Below are positions 1-10,700 of a DNA stretch of 64,000 bases, piece by piece. Each line of letters starts with the position of its first letter. The first letter of the stretch is position 1. The DNA lies in NCBI GenBank assembly GCA_025618425.1, contig CM046845.1, positions 34,560,277 to 34,624,276 of the forward strand, given 5' to 3'. Source of the stretch: Heliocidaris tuberculata. Its lineage: Eukaryota > Echinodermata > Echinoidea > Camarodonta > Echinometridae. The notes beneath the pieces were generated by a model, which was not told where the DNA came from, ran no database searches, and worked only from the letters and a program-made list of their open reading frames with translations. Made by a program: the position numbers and the translations under genes.

Positions 1-270
1 GACCTTTGACCTTGGTCAGATTCGACTCATTTTCAAACTTGACCTGTGCCTCTAAGAGATGTACCAGTGGTATGAATGTTGTGATTCTACCTCAAATTCA
101 TAGAAAGTTATTGTGATTAGTGTTTTTTTGTAGAGCATTCATTGACCTTTTGACCTTTGACCTTGGTGAGATTGGACTCATTTTCAAACTTGACCTGTGC
201 CTTTAAGAGATGTACCTGTGGTATGAATTTGGTGATTCTATCTCATATTGATGCCTATAGTCTCGCTCAG
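1..270. repeat. Tandem repeat, ~151 bp unit, cut by window edge
   Basis: The segment beginning at position 1 recurs from position 152 with few changes. Each unit starts with a TGACCTTTGACCT motif (reverse complement AGGTCAAAGGTCA) and continues through a conserved stretch about 80 bp long. The motif resembles that in the tandem-unit elements near 11-14, 19.5-20.7 and 46 kb, so this may be the end of another copy lying to the left. Confidence 0.7.
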
Positions 271-280
271 CTATGCAGGC

Positions 281-953
281 TAGACAAATAATCAGTGGGC
301 AAGATTCATTCATTTCCACATAGAGTGAACCTTGCAAACCACCTTTGGAGTTTGCTAAACTCTTCCTCTTCCAACCCATTAGACCACTTCAATGATCGGA
401 TCATGAGAAACATGAAAAAAATTTTAATTTATGGCAACATCGATGTGGATTTACTTACTGTTCACGTGTAGCTTTCGCTGTGTGATGAGCCTTACAAAGA
501 CGGCGAGATCAGCAAGGAATGTGCGTTGTAGATGACTGGAGTACAAGACAGTGCAACGCTGAGTGGTTCTGACGCGGCATGCTAAATTTAATTGTGCTAA
601 TATCTCGCACGCGTATATACTGCCATCTATGCGTGCGACGGTGCAAGTTATTAGCACAATTAAATTTAGCATGCTGCATCGAATGGCTCAGCGTTGCACT
701 GCCTTGTTCTCCGTTTATCTACAGTGCACATTCCTTGCCGATCTCGCTGTCTTTGTAATGCTAATCGCACAGCGAAAGCTACACGTAAACAGTAAGCAAA
801 TTCACATCGATGTCGCCATAAATTGTATTTTTTTCATGTTTCTCATGATCCAATCATTGAAGTGGTCTGATGGGCTAGAAGAGGAAGAGTTTAGGTTCAC
901 TGTACATGGAAATGGATGATTCTTACCCACTGATTTTTTTGTTTACTTGTCTC
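281..953. mobile_element. Foldback (long inverted repeat) element, ~670 bp
   Basis: The left arm (about 281-600) and right arm (about 650-953) are imperfect reverse complements of each other. Both ends carry AATCAGTGGG-like sequence next to a CAAATAA or AAACAAAAAA stretch. Open frames on both strands here encode near-identical peptides, which is simply the palindrome seen twice. No transposase is present, so it is non-autonomous. It lies in an intron of, or downstream from, the minus-strand acidic gene. Confidence 0.75.
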
Positions 954-1044
954 TCTGTACGGGAGACTGCTTCCCGTGTGTGGCTTAATGTTCAAAGTCA
1001 TATTTTATAAAACATCAAGCCCGTACTTGCCAACAGCTACTAAC

Positions 1045-1071
1045 CTTCATCCTCCACATCACTATCATCTT
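1045..1071 (-). CDS. Candidate 27-nt micro-exon duplicated from the neighbouring exon end
   Basis: On the minus strand a CAGAG acceptor is followed by 27 nt and a GTTAGTAG donor. The 27 nt match the last 27 nt of the exon at 1140-1296 with a single change (Glu to Val codon). Entering in phase 1 and leaving in phase 1, it would add nine residues reading EDDSDVEDE-like sequence in frame. It may be a functional micro-exon, an alternative exon or a relic of duplication; no transcript evidence is available. Confidence 0.4.
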
Positions 1072-1139
1072 CTCTGATGTTTGAAAACAGCCAATCAGAT
1101 GCAATGATTTCAGTAGCTTATATCAACAGGGCTACTAAC

Positions 1140-1296
1140 CTTCATCCTCCTCATCACTATCATCTTCATTAAAGTTTGCAAAGGGGTCATATTCTCCTTC
1201 TTGTTCACTGTCTGAATCCACATCATTTTCCTCTGACAAGTCAGAGTCTGAAGTGTCATTATCATCATCAGCTGGAGCATCTACAAACAAGTTCAG
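1140..1296 (-). CDS. Internal exon of a divergent gene, acidic Asp/Glu/Ser-rich segment
   Basis: A strong polypyrimidine tract and CAG acceptor (intron side 1297-1299) precede 157 nt that end at GAAG/GTTAGT. The reading is phase 0 in and phase 1 out, and codes for about 52 residues starting LNLFVDAPADDD, dominated by Asp, Glu and Ser. The entering phase fits the phase-0 end of the exon at 7531-7608. Acidic, low-complexity N-terminal regions like this are typical of nucleolar and chromatin proteins. BOP1 is one candidate, because its N-terminus is acidic and it lies close to DGAT1 in vertebrates, but no conserved domain is inside the window, so the gene is left unnamed. Confidence 0.7.
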
Positions 1297-1550
1297 CTGT
1301 AAGAAAGGAAAAACAGTAACCAAAGGTACATGTATAAGATTTATTTGAAGATCACTAAAAGCACTTCTATCATGAAAGACCCATCACACCCACTAATATG
1401 CAATAGGCCAGGAGCCTGTCCCGAAATAGTCACCCCATTTTACACATGAGATTTGACCCCTTAAAGTTACTAATGTAGCTGTCACACCTTGGCGATAGAA
1501 AATATGAAGTATTTTTGGCATTAGTCGCTTAGTCTGTTAATGGTCAATAC

Positions 1551-3342
1551 TAGGCCTGGGAATAATATTCAAATATTTGAATTATTCGAATAGTTTACCG
1601 CCGATCGGTAATCGAATACCACTTTTCCCACTATTCGAATATTCATCCAATAACGAATAGTGATTTGGGCATTCAATTACCTAAAACGTCATGACAAAAA
1701 TGATCTTTATAAAACTAGGAAATAACAGACGATAAGCACATAAAAGTAGCGTAATGAGATAATTTACTTGTTAAATTAATAATACAGAGGTCAAAAACGT
1801 GCAAACAAAAGTAAAAAAAAACACGAAAGTAAAAGAGTTATGGCGTCACTTCGACAATGAAACACACAAGCCAGTCTGCCACATTTGGTTTATAGTCACC
1901 CGGCCGGTACAGTACACAGCAGCCTAGCTTGCTAATGGCTATGCAGGGCTCTGTGCCTGCATAATGTGGCTAGCTAGTTCGGCTCCGATAAATGGAGTAA
2001 AGATGATTCTAATTTTCAAAAATGAAACATCGTAGCAATTTGCTGGACACTAACAACATTGTTTTTAAAAAAGTATAAATCATCACTTTGAGGTAATCCT
2101 GTGATATAACTGTTTCCACGACATTATTTGTTGTCGTTTTGATAGTCATCGTGATCCTATTTTGTCTCGTATTTTGTGGCTTCTTTGCTTGTGTAAGCAC
2201 ATGCGCACTGCGGCTTGAATGTGAGGTGTACGATAAAGCAAGAATTATTTTTAACTTTTGAATATCATTTCACTGTAATTTTATTGACGCATACAGAATT
2301 GTTTAAAAATAGGAAATATCGTCACTATACGGTAAAATTGTGTCATAACTGTCTCTGCGCTAATATTTGTTGTTTTGATAGTCCTTGTGATGAATGTGAT
2401 CCTATTTCGTTGTGTATTTTGTGTTGTGACTTCGATCGATTCAGCTTTGCTTGTGTTAGCGCATGCGGACTGTGGCTTGAATGTTTCGAGTTTGAGGTGT
2501 TTGATAAAGCAAGAATTATTTTAAACTTTTGAATATCATTTCACTTCAATTTTATTGACACTTACAGAATTGTTTAATGATAAACTTGTGTCGTAACAGT
2601 CTCGGTGATATTATCTGTTGTTTTGATAGTCCTTGTAAAAATCCTATTTCGTCTTGACTTGAAACTTGTGGCTTTTTTCTCCCGTGTTTGCGCATGCGTG
2701 TTGTGACGTGATTGTTTTGTTTGATGTTTAAAATGAAATTTTAAATTTAATATCATTTTAATTTTCTACTCCCCTAAATTTATTGCTAAACCAACTAAGG
2801 TACATCATTGTACTTTAAGCCTGTCTAGAAATTGTCTCTTTGATATTTACTTTGTTGTTTTGATACTGTATAAGTGGTTATTTTCGCGGTGGTTTTATTT
2901 TCGCGAGTCGGTCCTCGCGAAAATTTCCACTTCAATATATGGCTGTTTATAGTAACAAAAACATCACAAAAATCGCGAAATTAAACCCTCGCGAATTTCC
3001 CTAGTCCAAAATCGCGAAAATATCTGTACGCGAAAAAAACAGCTTATAATCATTTTGATCCCATTTCATCTTGCGTTTGAAAGTAACTTTGACTAGACTA
3101 GAGTGAGCGTCGCTTCTGTAAACCGGAAGTTGAATGTGACGTAATACTTTCCATTTCCCGACATTTCTTGGGCATTTTCCAGAGCAATGAAAATTTACCT
3201 TAGTGTCATTCTCAATAATTAAGAAGAATAAATCCACATTAAATCCACATCAAGTGTATTAGATTTAAAACTAGGTATTCGAATACCTACATGTATTTGC
3301 TCGAATATTCGAATAGTAAAAATGGTATTCGTCCCAGGCCTA
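1551..3342. mobile_element. hAT-type non-autonomous element with 8-bp target duplication
   Basis: The ends are inverted repeats starting TAGGCCTGGGA and followed by alternating TATTCGAATA-type palindromes. The element is flanked by the perfect 8-bp direct repeat GTCAATAC at 1543-1550 and 3343-3350, the target-duplication length characteristic of the hAT superfamily. At 1792 bp it holds no transposase-like frame. Its interior contains a tandem array (about 2010-2760). Confidence 0.85.
2010..2760. repeat. Internal tandem array of the hAT-type element, ~260-bp units
   Basis: Segments near 2200-2300, 2460-2580 and 2690-2760 share the order GCGCATGCG, GTGGCTTGAATG, GATAAAGCAAGAATTATTTT and ACTTTTGAATATCATTT, followed by a TTTATTGAC stretch. 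The units differ by scattered substitutions and indels, so the expansion is not recent. Confidence 0.65.
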
Positions 3343-3793
3343 GTCAATACGACTACACATAGCGGCTTTACTATACTCGGTATGTAGAAAGTGCGAGTGT
3401 CATGCACTACCTTTGAGTTGTGTATGACTCCAAGAAATAAGTTTCTCGCTTACTCAGATGAAATCTTGACGCCATTGCCCCAAAATTTACAGGATATTTG
3501 TTGATAAGCAATATTGGAGCCTCAGTGTTTTGAAAAAACTTTGTCGGTATATGCGATAACTCGTTTCGACCGTAGAGGGCTCACTTTCATTACCGATCGT
3601 ACAGACAATGAAACGTTGTTTACGTTCGCAATTGGTTGTCAATAATTAGTCTTACATTCATTCTCGGTAATAAATTACCATGCATTGAAGTATCATAATT
3701 TCAGAATGAAAAGAAAAATAAAAACTCTTATCCCATTTGTGATATCATGTATAATTTTCACTTATAGTTATTTTTATTGTTTTGATAAGCAAT

Positions 3794-4721
3794 ACCGTAG
3801 ACTGCCCGGTTTCCGCTCACTTTTGCAGTTTTCACTGATAATTTTACTTTTAAAGAATTATACAGGCGCTTATGTACACCATTTTGACGCGAACATTCTA
3901 GCGAATCGTACCATGACACTCGTAATCCTGAATTACTAAGCGGCCGTCTGTAGTGCGCCGACTGCGCGAAGCATTTTCCGGTCCCTTTTCCGCCATGACC
4001 CGTCCTAATTCCGCTCGCTAGTGGGCGCACATGCAATAAAACGATTACATCGGTTTAAATGCAAGCTAATTAATGATTATTTCCTCGCCATATTTTGATA
4101 AGCCATATTTAATAGTCTTTTCTTTTCAAATCATTGGCATTCCGCCTTTATCGTGCGCGTACTAGCATATTATACGCTGCAAAAACTTTGCAAGTTTTGC
4201 GCTCATTAGCAGCTCTGCTATAGCATGCACGGGCCGCGGCGTCCCGATAAATAAAAGGCTGTATAATGCAGGGTGAGCGAAAATAGGGCAGGGGTTTCAC
4301 GCGGCTGCACGGTCGAGTTTAATCATGGATAATTTCTTTTTAAATATGAGTTCCCACTAGAAATTTGGCCAGGTAAAACCTCAGGAATTGTAGTGTAACT
4401 ATCTTTGTAAATAAACATTTTACTACAATATTTTTCTGACCGTTCTAACGGGTAGATTTATGTTTTTTAAAATAGTTTGTTCATACATAAATAAGCGGAT
4501 TGCTCACTTCTGCATAGTGACGTCATTCGCGTATCTCCGTTTTATGCGCGATCGAAAGTGAACCATTTTTGGTGTACATGTTCCTTGCAGTGTGTATGCT
4601 GCCATAGGCTAGTGAGTTGCACGCCTTCATTGCGCACCGAAGAAACTCGAGCGGTGGAAGACGGCCGTTGTATCCGTGAAGCCCTATCGCGCGGGTGAGC
4701 GGAAACAGGGCAGTCTACGGT
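3794..4721. mobile_element. Non-autonomous element with 27-bp terminal inverted repeats
   Basis: Positions 3794-3820 and 4695-4721 are inverted copies matching at 26 of 27 bases, with the outer end ACCGTAGACTGCCC. Degenerate internal copies of the GCTCAC...CCG motif occur near 4000 and 4275. No clear target duplication or transposase was seen, so the superfamily is unassigned. Confidence 0.7.
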
Positions 4722-5399
4722 CTGCTTTCTTTTACCTGGCTTGTATACTAGCGGTGAGTATAAGGAGCTGAATGCAGAGACTAGCAAAAGCAAGATGTGC
4801 ATGCGTCATTTGTACATACACAACGCACATGCAGTGCACGCGGGCGCTATCATTCGTTCGCCAGCTGTGATACGTCCGTCTCTAGGCGATTCTGCGGAAA
4901 GTGAGGACAAATCAACGCTTTGAATGTAAGTTTCGATTAGTTTTCTTACTTTTGAATGAGATTTTGTGATTATATTTTCAGTTGCATGTCTATCCATGCC
5001 ACATGCAGTTTGGGTGGATATTATCAGTATTATGGTTACATCCATACAGCAGGCTAGTGGTCAATAGCATTTGCATTGAGCCGCTAGCGTTGCTGATGTG
5101 AATACGCCCATGCCTAGTGGGACTGTGTCAAACATTCACTGTTGCAGTAGTCAAGAACAGACAACAAAATTGCTCTAAGCTAGGCTTAGGAGTGAGAGTC
5201 AAGTAATCAATTCTACTCGACTTCCGTTCCGAGAACCGAGGAGTTGACTCCATGATGTACAGAGTCGAGTACTCGTGCTCGGCGGTTCCATGGTTCCGAG
5301 CATCAGTTCTGTTGTGTGATTGGCCCCAGTGTGTGTACAACACCATTAATAGTGCATGAATCCCCATAGTGCACACATCGTTGTGATACACTAGTGAGC

Positions 5400-5690
5400 C
5401 AGGGAAACTCAGGTCCGCTCGCTATTCACAGGAACCGCTATTCATAGAAAACCGCTATTCATTTAACACGCGTTATGAATAGTGGTCCTCACGAGTCGTT
5501 ATGAATAGTGGTCCTTATGAATGGATGTCCTTATGGATAGCGAGGAAATTTGTGTATGGTTTACTCGCTATTCAGAAGGACCGCTATTCGTACAAAACCG
5601 CTATTCATTTAGTCACACGTTATGGATAGCGGTCCTTATGAATAGATGGTCCTTATGAGTTATGACTAGCGAGGTTACCCCCCTTTTCAA
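5400..5690. repeat. CGCTATTCAT palindromic repeat element, copy 1
   Basis: The stretch is built from alternating direct and inverted copies of ACCGCTATTCAT and ATGAATAGCGGTCC with ACGCGTTATG spacers. A related copy in the opposite orientation lies at 42894-43185. Both are non-coding. Confidence 0.75.
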
Positions 5691-5892
5691 ATTCCACCAA
5701 CTTCTTTTTTTTGTAGGATTTTAAGCATTCAATAGTCAATGTAAGTTTGACAGATATTCGTTTGATATTTTAATTGCTATCATTGATTTTCTGAAAAGTT
5801 TTCGGAAATAGGATCCACTACTATATAAGCGATGGAAAATGACTAGTATTTTTGCATTCGTCCCGCGTAGTGGTCAATATGACCACTAGAGG

Positions 5893-6798
5893 TCTATAGA
5901 GTAAAGGCTCCGGTGTGCGGCCGCTTGAAGGGAATTTGCTGATTTATCAATCAAAGACTCGCACATAATTCAATACAATCAATTCATAGTCCAAATACTT
6001 GCTTACTAAAGTAAATAGAAGGCAAAATTAAAATTATTGACCAATAACGTGGTCAGTAGTGTCCATTTTTCAAAACGGTGCTAAGGGTCCTGTGTGCGGC
6101 CGCCTCTACCCCTGTGAGCAGCCGCCCATGATATGTCGGGCATTCAGCATCATATTTGTGACTAAGTGAAAGAAAATTAATATCACATTTCATACATTAC
6201 ATTCCAATACTTTATAAAAATTAATAATATTCTGTTGAAACCCATAAAATCTGTCAAACATGATGATCTATCAAACGCCATGACCAAAAAATGAAAGCAG
6301 ACTACAATTTCCTACAAAAACCTGCATTTTGTACACATTTTACAGGGTGGCTGCTCACCAGACCCACTCAGAAAAATGGCACTGGTGAGCGGCCACCCCC
6401 ATGCAGCTTTCCCTGTGGTAGTGTAAATAAAAATTTCTGAAGCAAAACATGGACCATCAACTTCATTCTCTTAAATAAACATCAAATTACACATCAAATT
6501 GAACAAATAAAGTTTAAGTATTGGTTTAAGTATGTCATAGTCTCTTAACTTAAAAGTTAAGAAACTGCAATTTTTTTGTCGATGACTGGTGGCGTACATT
6601 TCTCATGATGTTGAGCGAGATTCAGGATACTTACTGCTTTGGCCGAGTATGTTTTTTGGTGCAATAGAACCTACCTGAGACTGTCCAGGGTAATTTTTGA
6701 AGGGATATCAACATTTTTTTTTTTTTTTTCATTTTTTATTCACCGCCAGCTGCTCACAGGGGACCGGCCGCCCACAGGAGCACATACTCTAGTATTAT
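5893..6798. mobile_element. Probable element with GCGGCCGC-rich terminal inverted repeats
   Basis: Around 5893-5922 (ending GTGTGCGGCCGC) and, inverted, around 6769-6798 the sequences match at about 23 of 30 positions. Related GAGCGGCCACC and GAGCAGCCGCC blocks recur internally near 6085-6125 and 6350-6400. Boundaries are approximate and no coding frame is seen. Confidence 0.4.
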
Positions 6799-6832
6799 GT
6801 GGTCGTGGTCTCGTTGAGAAGACTAACATTAA

Positions 6833-7325
6833 AGTGATTGATTATTAAACTTTGCCCAGGATTGAAAAAAAAAAAAAAAAATCACTGTTCCAGCTAATGC
6901 TGTAATCATAATTGCAAACCTTTAGTTTAGGTCAGACAGGAATCGCCTGAGTTTTATACGCTGATCGGTCGTTTAAATATCAAGATATTTACGATTGAAC
7001 ATTGATGTCCGGATAGAGTACCACCGAACCCTGAAGAACTACGGTTGGCATACCTCGCTCTATCACAGAATACCGTATGGGCTGGAAACCCGCTCTGAAA
7101 TCGCCAAGCGCCGGAGCTTGGTTTTTGCGACTGCAGCGCAGCGAAGAAGCCGAGCGACTTGTGCTAGTGATCGATCACGATTTTCTCTTTTTTAGGATAG
7201 TAAACGGGTTCCATTTTCTCTCATACTTTCACATATCCTTAATTATATATGTAGTTAGAGGACTGCACACAATTCACTTGCATTTGAGCTGATTTCACAA
7301 TTTTTCACAAAGTTAATCAATCCCT
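6833..7325 (+). mobile_element. TTAA MITE family A, copy 1
   Basis: The 493-bp unit has ends AGTGATTGATTA and TAATCAATCCCT and is flanked by TTAA at 6829-6832 and 7326-7329. Two more copies occur on the opposite strand at 9213-9690 and 21358-21835. All contain a conserved GC-richer block with CTCGCTCTATCACAGAATAC, which produces look-alike open frames in every copy but no recognisable protein. Confidence 0.8.
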
Positions 7326-7530
7326 TTAAAACAATAACATTATTCTAGACTAACAAACCATATTTCCAATATGTGGGACTGGCATATATAATTCATGCCA
7401 ACATCTCAATCTCACATTTACGGTACGACTGTTATTGCTAATAATAATATGATTCACATTCACACACCCATCATACCCCAAGAGCTTGCCTTCGAAATGT
7501 AAGTTTCAAATCTGGGCCACTGTTACTAAC

Positions 7531-7608
7531 CTTTTCTTCCAATTCATCGTTTCCCTTGGCCTTGCCACGTGCGGGCCTTTTTCTCGAGGACATCGCCGTT
7601 GTCGCCAT
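7531..7608 (-). CDS. First coding exon of the divergent minus-strand gene
   Basis: An ATG at 7606-7608 (minus strand) opens 26 codons reading MATTAMSSRKRPARGKAKGN and then DELEEK, ending at AAG/GTTAGT in phase 0. The next recognised exon (1140-1296) begins in phase 0, so the two can be spliced directly, although intervening exons cannot be excluded. The basic RKRPARGKAK patch looks like a nuclear or nucleolar localisation signal (inference). The exon sits in GC-richer DNA with several CpGs, only about 370 bp from the probable DGAT1 first exon and in the opposite direction. Confidence 0.65.
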
Positions 7609-7810
7609 CGTGTGCTCGAATGCATAGCACGTAATAGAGATACTGTACACGTGCCCGCCCCTAGTATGGCGTGCCCCGCCGGCGTATATGCCCAGCTGGC
7701 CGCCCCGGTACCGCGTAGAGCTCGCGCTAGCTAGCTCGATCGCTCGCGCGACTAGAATAGACTAGTCATGCAGCGCAGAGCATAGTAGTAGTGCTGCGGC
7801 GCAGCGCAGC
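7560..7810. promoter_or_regulatory. Probable bidirectional promoter between the acidic gene and DGAT1
   Basis: This is the only clearly GC- and CpG-rich interval for many kilobases (CGCGCGACT, GCGGCGCAGCGCAGC). It lies between the minus-strand start codon at 7608 and the probable DGAT1 5' exon. No TATA box was recognised. Assignment rests on composition and the head-to-head gene layout. Confidence 0.45.
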
Positions 7811-7980
7811 TGAAATTTGTTTCTTCCGATGCGATCGATCCGCCGTTAATTTTGTTTCGTGATTGAACTCCTTGTGATCTGATGTTAGTGTGATCGAGTC
7901 AGAGATCATTTCAGCCATAGCCTAGCCTTTAATAGCCTAGGTTGGACTGCTGTTTGTGCTGTTAATATTGATTTTCTTGG
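7811..7980 (+). other. DGAT1: Probable non-coding first exon (5' UTR) of DGAT1
   Basis: The 3' end is a consensus donor, CTTGG/GTAAGT at 7980/7981. The next good + strand acceptor before DGAT1 coding sequence is at 14534-14535. If joined, an in-frame TGA lies upstream of the ATG at 14548, consistent with that ATG being the true start. The 5' limit is unknown and the value given is a guess from the edge of the GC-rich block. Confidence 0.4.
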
Positions 7981-9004
7981 GTAAGTTCATTCACCTACTG
8001 AGTGATGTAAAAGCAAGCGGATCAAAAATATTATAAAAGGTCTGATTGATATTAATTTCCTTTTCGAAATCTAACTTATTTTCCTTTTTCCTTTTTCCTT
8101 TGAAAAAAAAAATGTTTTGATGTTTCATAATCAGAATCACAAAATTTACAAAAAATTAGCAGTTATTGTAAAAAGGGAAGAAAAAAGGTGACAAGAACAT
8201 TTCATAAACATTTATAAAACTAAAAACTACTGAAAGAGAGAACCTCCCCCGTTCAACTGTTCAAAGATCCCCAAGCTGGAACAGGCTCCATACCATGCAT
8301 ACGGTACCGTACCTAATTTCTCAAACACAAATTAGATCTAGACCCTACACACTTTATTCCACACAATCAAAATTTACAGAGTCCTAGGCCTACTCAAATT
8401 ATACCAAAAGATTACACTTTCCCAAACTGATATCCTCTAATCTTTATCATCATAATTCATATTTTCCTTTTTTGTCTTAATTAGTAGTCTACTAGAGTCT
8501 AGTAGATCTAACTCTTTCTGCGGTTTAATGAATGGGTTCGCACCTCTAATGAATTACATGTACATGCAATACTCTGTTGCTGATCTCCGACAAAAGCGGA
8601 GGGAGAACAAGAAGAAGAAGAAGAAGTCATATACGCCCATGCCTATGAGTAACTATGACTTATGAGTTCATGACTCAAAGTCAAACCTTCACTGTTCCAG
8701 TAGATCTAGTCAAAAACACAACAAAATCTGAAAATAGCTAGCCTCTAGCAAGATTAATTTTCTTAAATTTGCTAGATTAGATCTACCTACAAAGCTCCAG
8801 AAGGGCCAAATTTGACAACTTAAAAAAAACAAAAACAACGTAAGTACGTAGTAAATATTACGTACTAATGATCGTAGATCTACGTATATTATTAATAATA
8901 GTACGTGTTATTTATTACGTACATACTTGATAAAAAGGGTGAACTGTTTATCCACATTTTGAATCTCAAACAAATGTCTATCTTTATCTGTTAAGTTGTA
9001 GACT

Positions 9005-9941
9005 GAAAATTCTGTCTCTCGTTCGTTAGCCTCTTATTTTGGTAGGGTCGGCTCTTCACTTAGAGACAGATGCGGGCCGTTCGATCTGCAGTGCAAACCG
9101 AATACACATTGACTCACACACTAATAACACTAATAACAGTTGGAATATGATTGCAATATTTTCAAACGGAGAATATTTTGGACCCTGAATTACCTGAAAA
9201 AAGAGCATTTAAGTGATTGATTAACTTTGTGAAAAATTGTAAAATCAGCTCAAAGGCCAGTGAATTGTGTGCAGTCCTCTAACTACATACATAATTAAGG
9301 ATATGTGAAAGTATGAGAGAAAATGGAACCCGTTTACTATCCTAAAAAAGAGAAAATCGCGATCAATCGCTAGCGCAAGTCGCTCGGCTTCTTCGCTGCG
9401 CTGCAGTCACAAAAACCAAGCACCGGCGCTTGGCGATTTCAGAGCGGGTTTCCAGCCCGTACGGTATTCTGTGATAGAGCGAGGTATGCCAACCGTAAGA
9501 GTTCTTTAGGGTTCGGTGGTACTCTATCCCGACATCACTGTTCAATCGTAAATATCTTGATATATAAACGACCGATCAGCTTATAAAACTCAGGCGATTC
9601 CTGTCTGAGCTAAAGGTTTGCAATTATGATTACAGCATTAGCTGGAACAGTGATTTGTTTTTTCAATCCTGGGCAAAGTTAATCAATGCCTTAAAAGGAA
9701 TATAATAGTCAAATTGGTAAGTGAACAGATCCGTTATAACATAGAGCCTAGGCCTAATCTATTTGATTTATAAAAATATATGAAAATATAAAAAATACAG
9801 ATTTTTCCAACTACATGCCGGCTGGTCGTCAGCGGTCAGTAAGTTTGCACAGCAGAGTGATAGGCCCATTTCTATCTCTAAGTGAAGAGCCAACCCTACC
9901 AAAATAAGAGGCTAACGAATGAGAGACAGATTTTTCGGGCT
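9005..9941. mobile_element. TIR element interrupted by a MITE
   Basis: About 80 bp at 9005-9085 and, inverted, at 9860-9941 are near-identical and share GTTAGCCTCTTATTTTGG and CTCTTCACTTAGAGA. The interior is largely taken up by family A MITE copy 2 (9213-9690), which clearly arrived later. Exact ends and target duplication could not be fixed. Confidence 0.65.
9213..9690 (-). mobile_element. TTAA MITE family A, copy 2
   Basis: It is the reverse-orientation counterpart of 6833-7325, flanked by TTAA at 9209-9212 and 9691-9694. It is very similar to copy 3 at 21358-21835, with which it shares both length (478 bp) and orientation, and is nested in the TIR element at 9005-9941. Confidence 0.8.
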
Positions 9942-10084
9942 ATATCCGTTGTTTCCTAGATGATTTGCCACAATACATTAAGCATATTGTGAGCTCATGT
10001 CTTGTATGAATATCTCAACATTTGTGTGTGGTGTGCGTATGGTGTGTGTATCCCTTCATTTTCACAGCTCGGCATTCGGTATAT

Positions 10085-10700
10085 CACCCAGGGGGTGGGG
10101 GGGCACTCGATCGACCCCAAAAATGGTAGGTACATGTATGTGCTGCTGGCAAGACAAAAGAGGGGGGCTTCGGAACTAGCGTATCATGAAAAGGATGGTC
10201 TTCGGAACTACTAACATTTTAGAAAAAGGGGATCTTTGGAACTGGATTACAATATAAATGATGCTACGGAACTGGTCCCCACGAGCTCCCATTATATACG
10301 CTGTGTGTAAGTCATGGCAAGTCCATGGTGTGTGTATTTATATTAGTGGGGTTAATTCGCATGCATGCGCTCAGCATGAATTAAAACTGAATTCCCTGGG
10401 CCTGGGGTGGATTGGAACCGGATTGGAAGCAATGGGTAAAGCCCGGAGGAATTAAGCACCTGGAATGAAACTCGTTTTCAACTTTTCACCAAAAATGATA
10501 TTCTTCGAAATGGGCCTGGGCAGGCCAGAACGGCTGGAACGACGGAATGAAAAAAAAAAACGCGGAGCTTTGGAACGGTTTTTCTCTCTTCTTTTTCTCA
10601 ACAAGAAAAAAAAATGGTATGCTTTGGAACGGAAATTTGAGTGCAAAAACGGGGGTCTTCTGGGCCTGCCATACCCAGTGCACACTATACATGTATACTG
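10085..10700. repeat. GGAACTG-containing interspersed repeat
   Basis: Variants of a CTTYGGAAC motif recur at irregular 40-70 bp spacing from about 10155 to 10640, within purine-rich sequence that opens with a run of G near 10092. The block looks like a degenerate internally repetitive element. The overlapping open frames have no recognisable protein similarity. Confidence 0.4.

Noticed and set aside
451..919. Two similar peptides on opposite strands
   Set aside because: They are the two arms of a foldback element read in opposite directions.
9363..9545. Conserved MNxDVGIEYHRTLKN-type peptides also at 6995 and 21509
   Set aside because: Conservation comes from the shared MITE family A sequence; the frames are about 60 codons and lack any support as genes.
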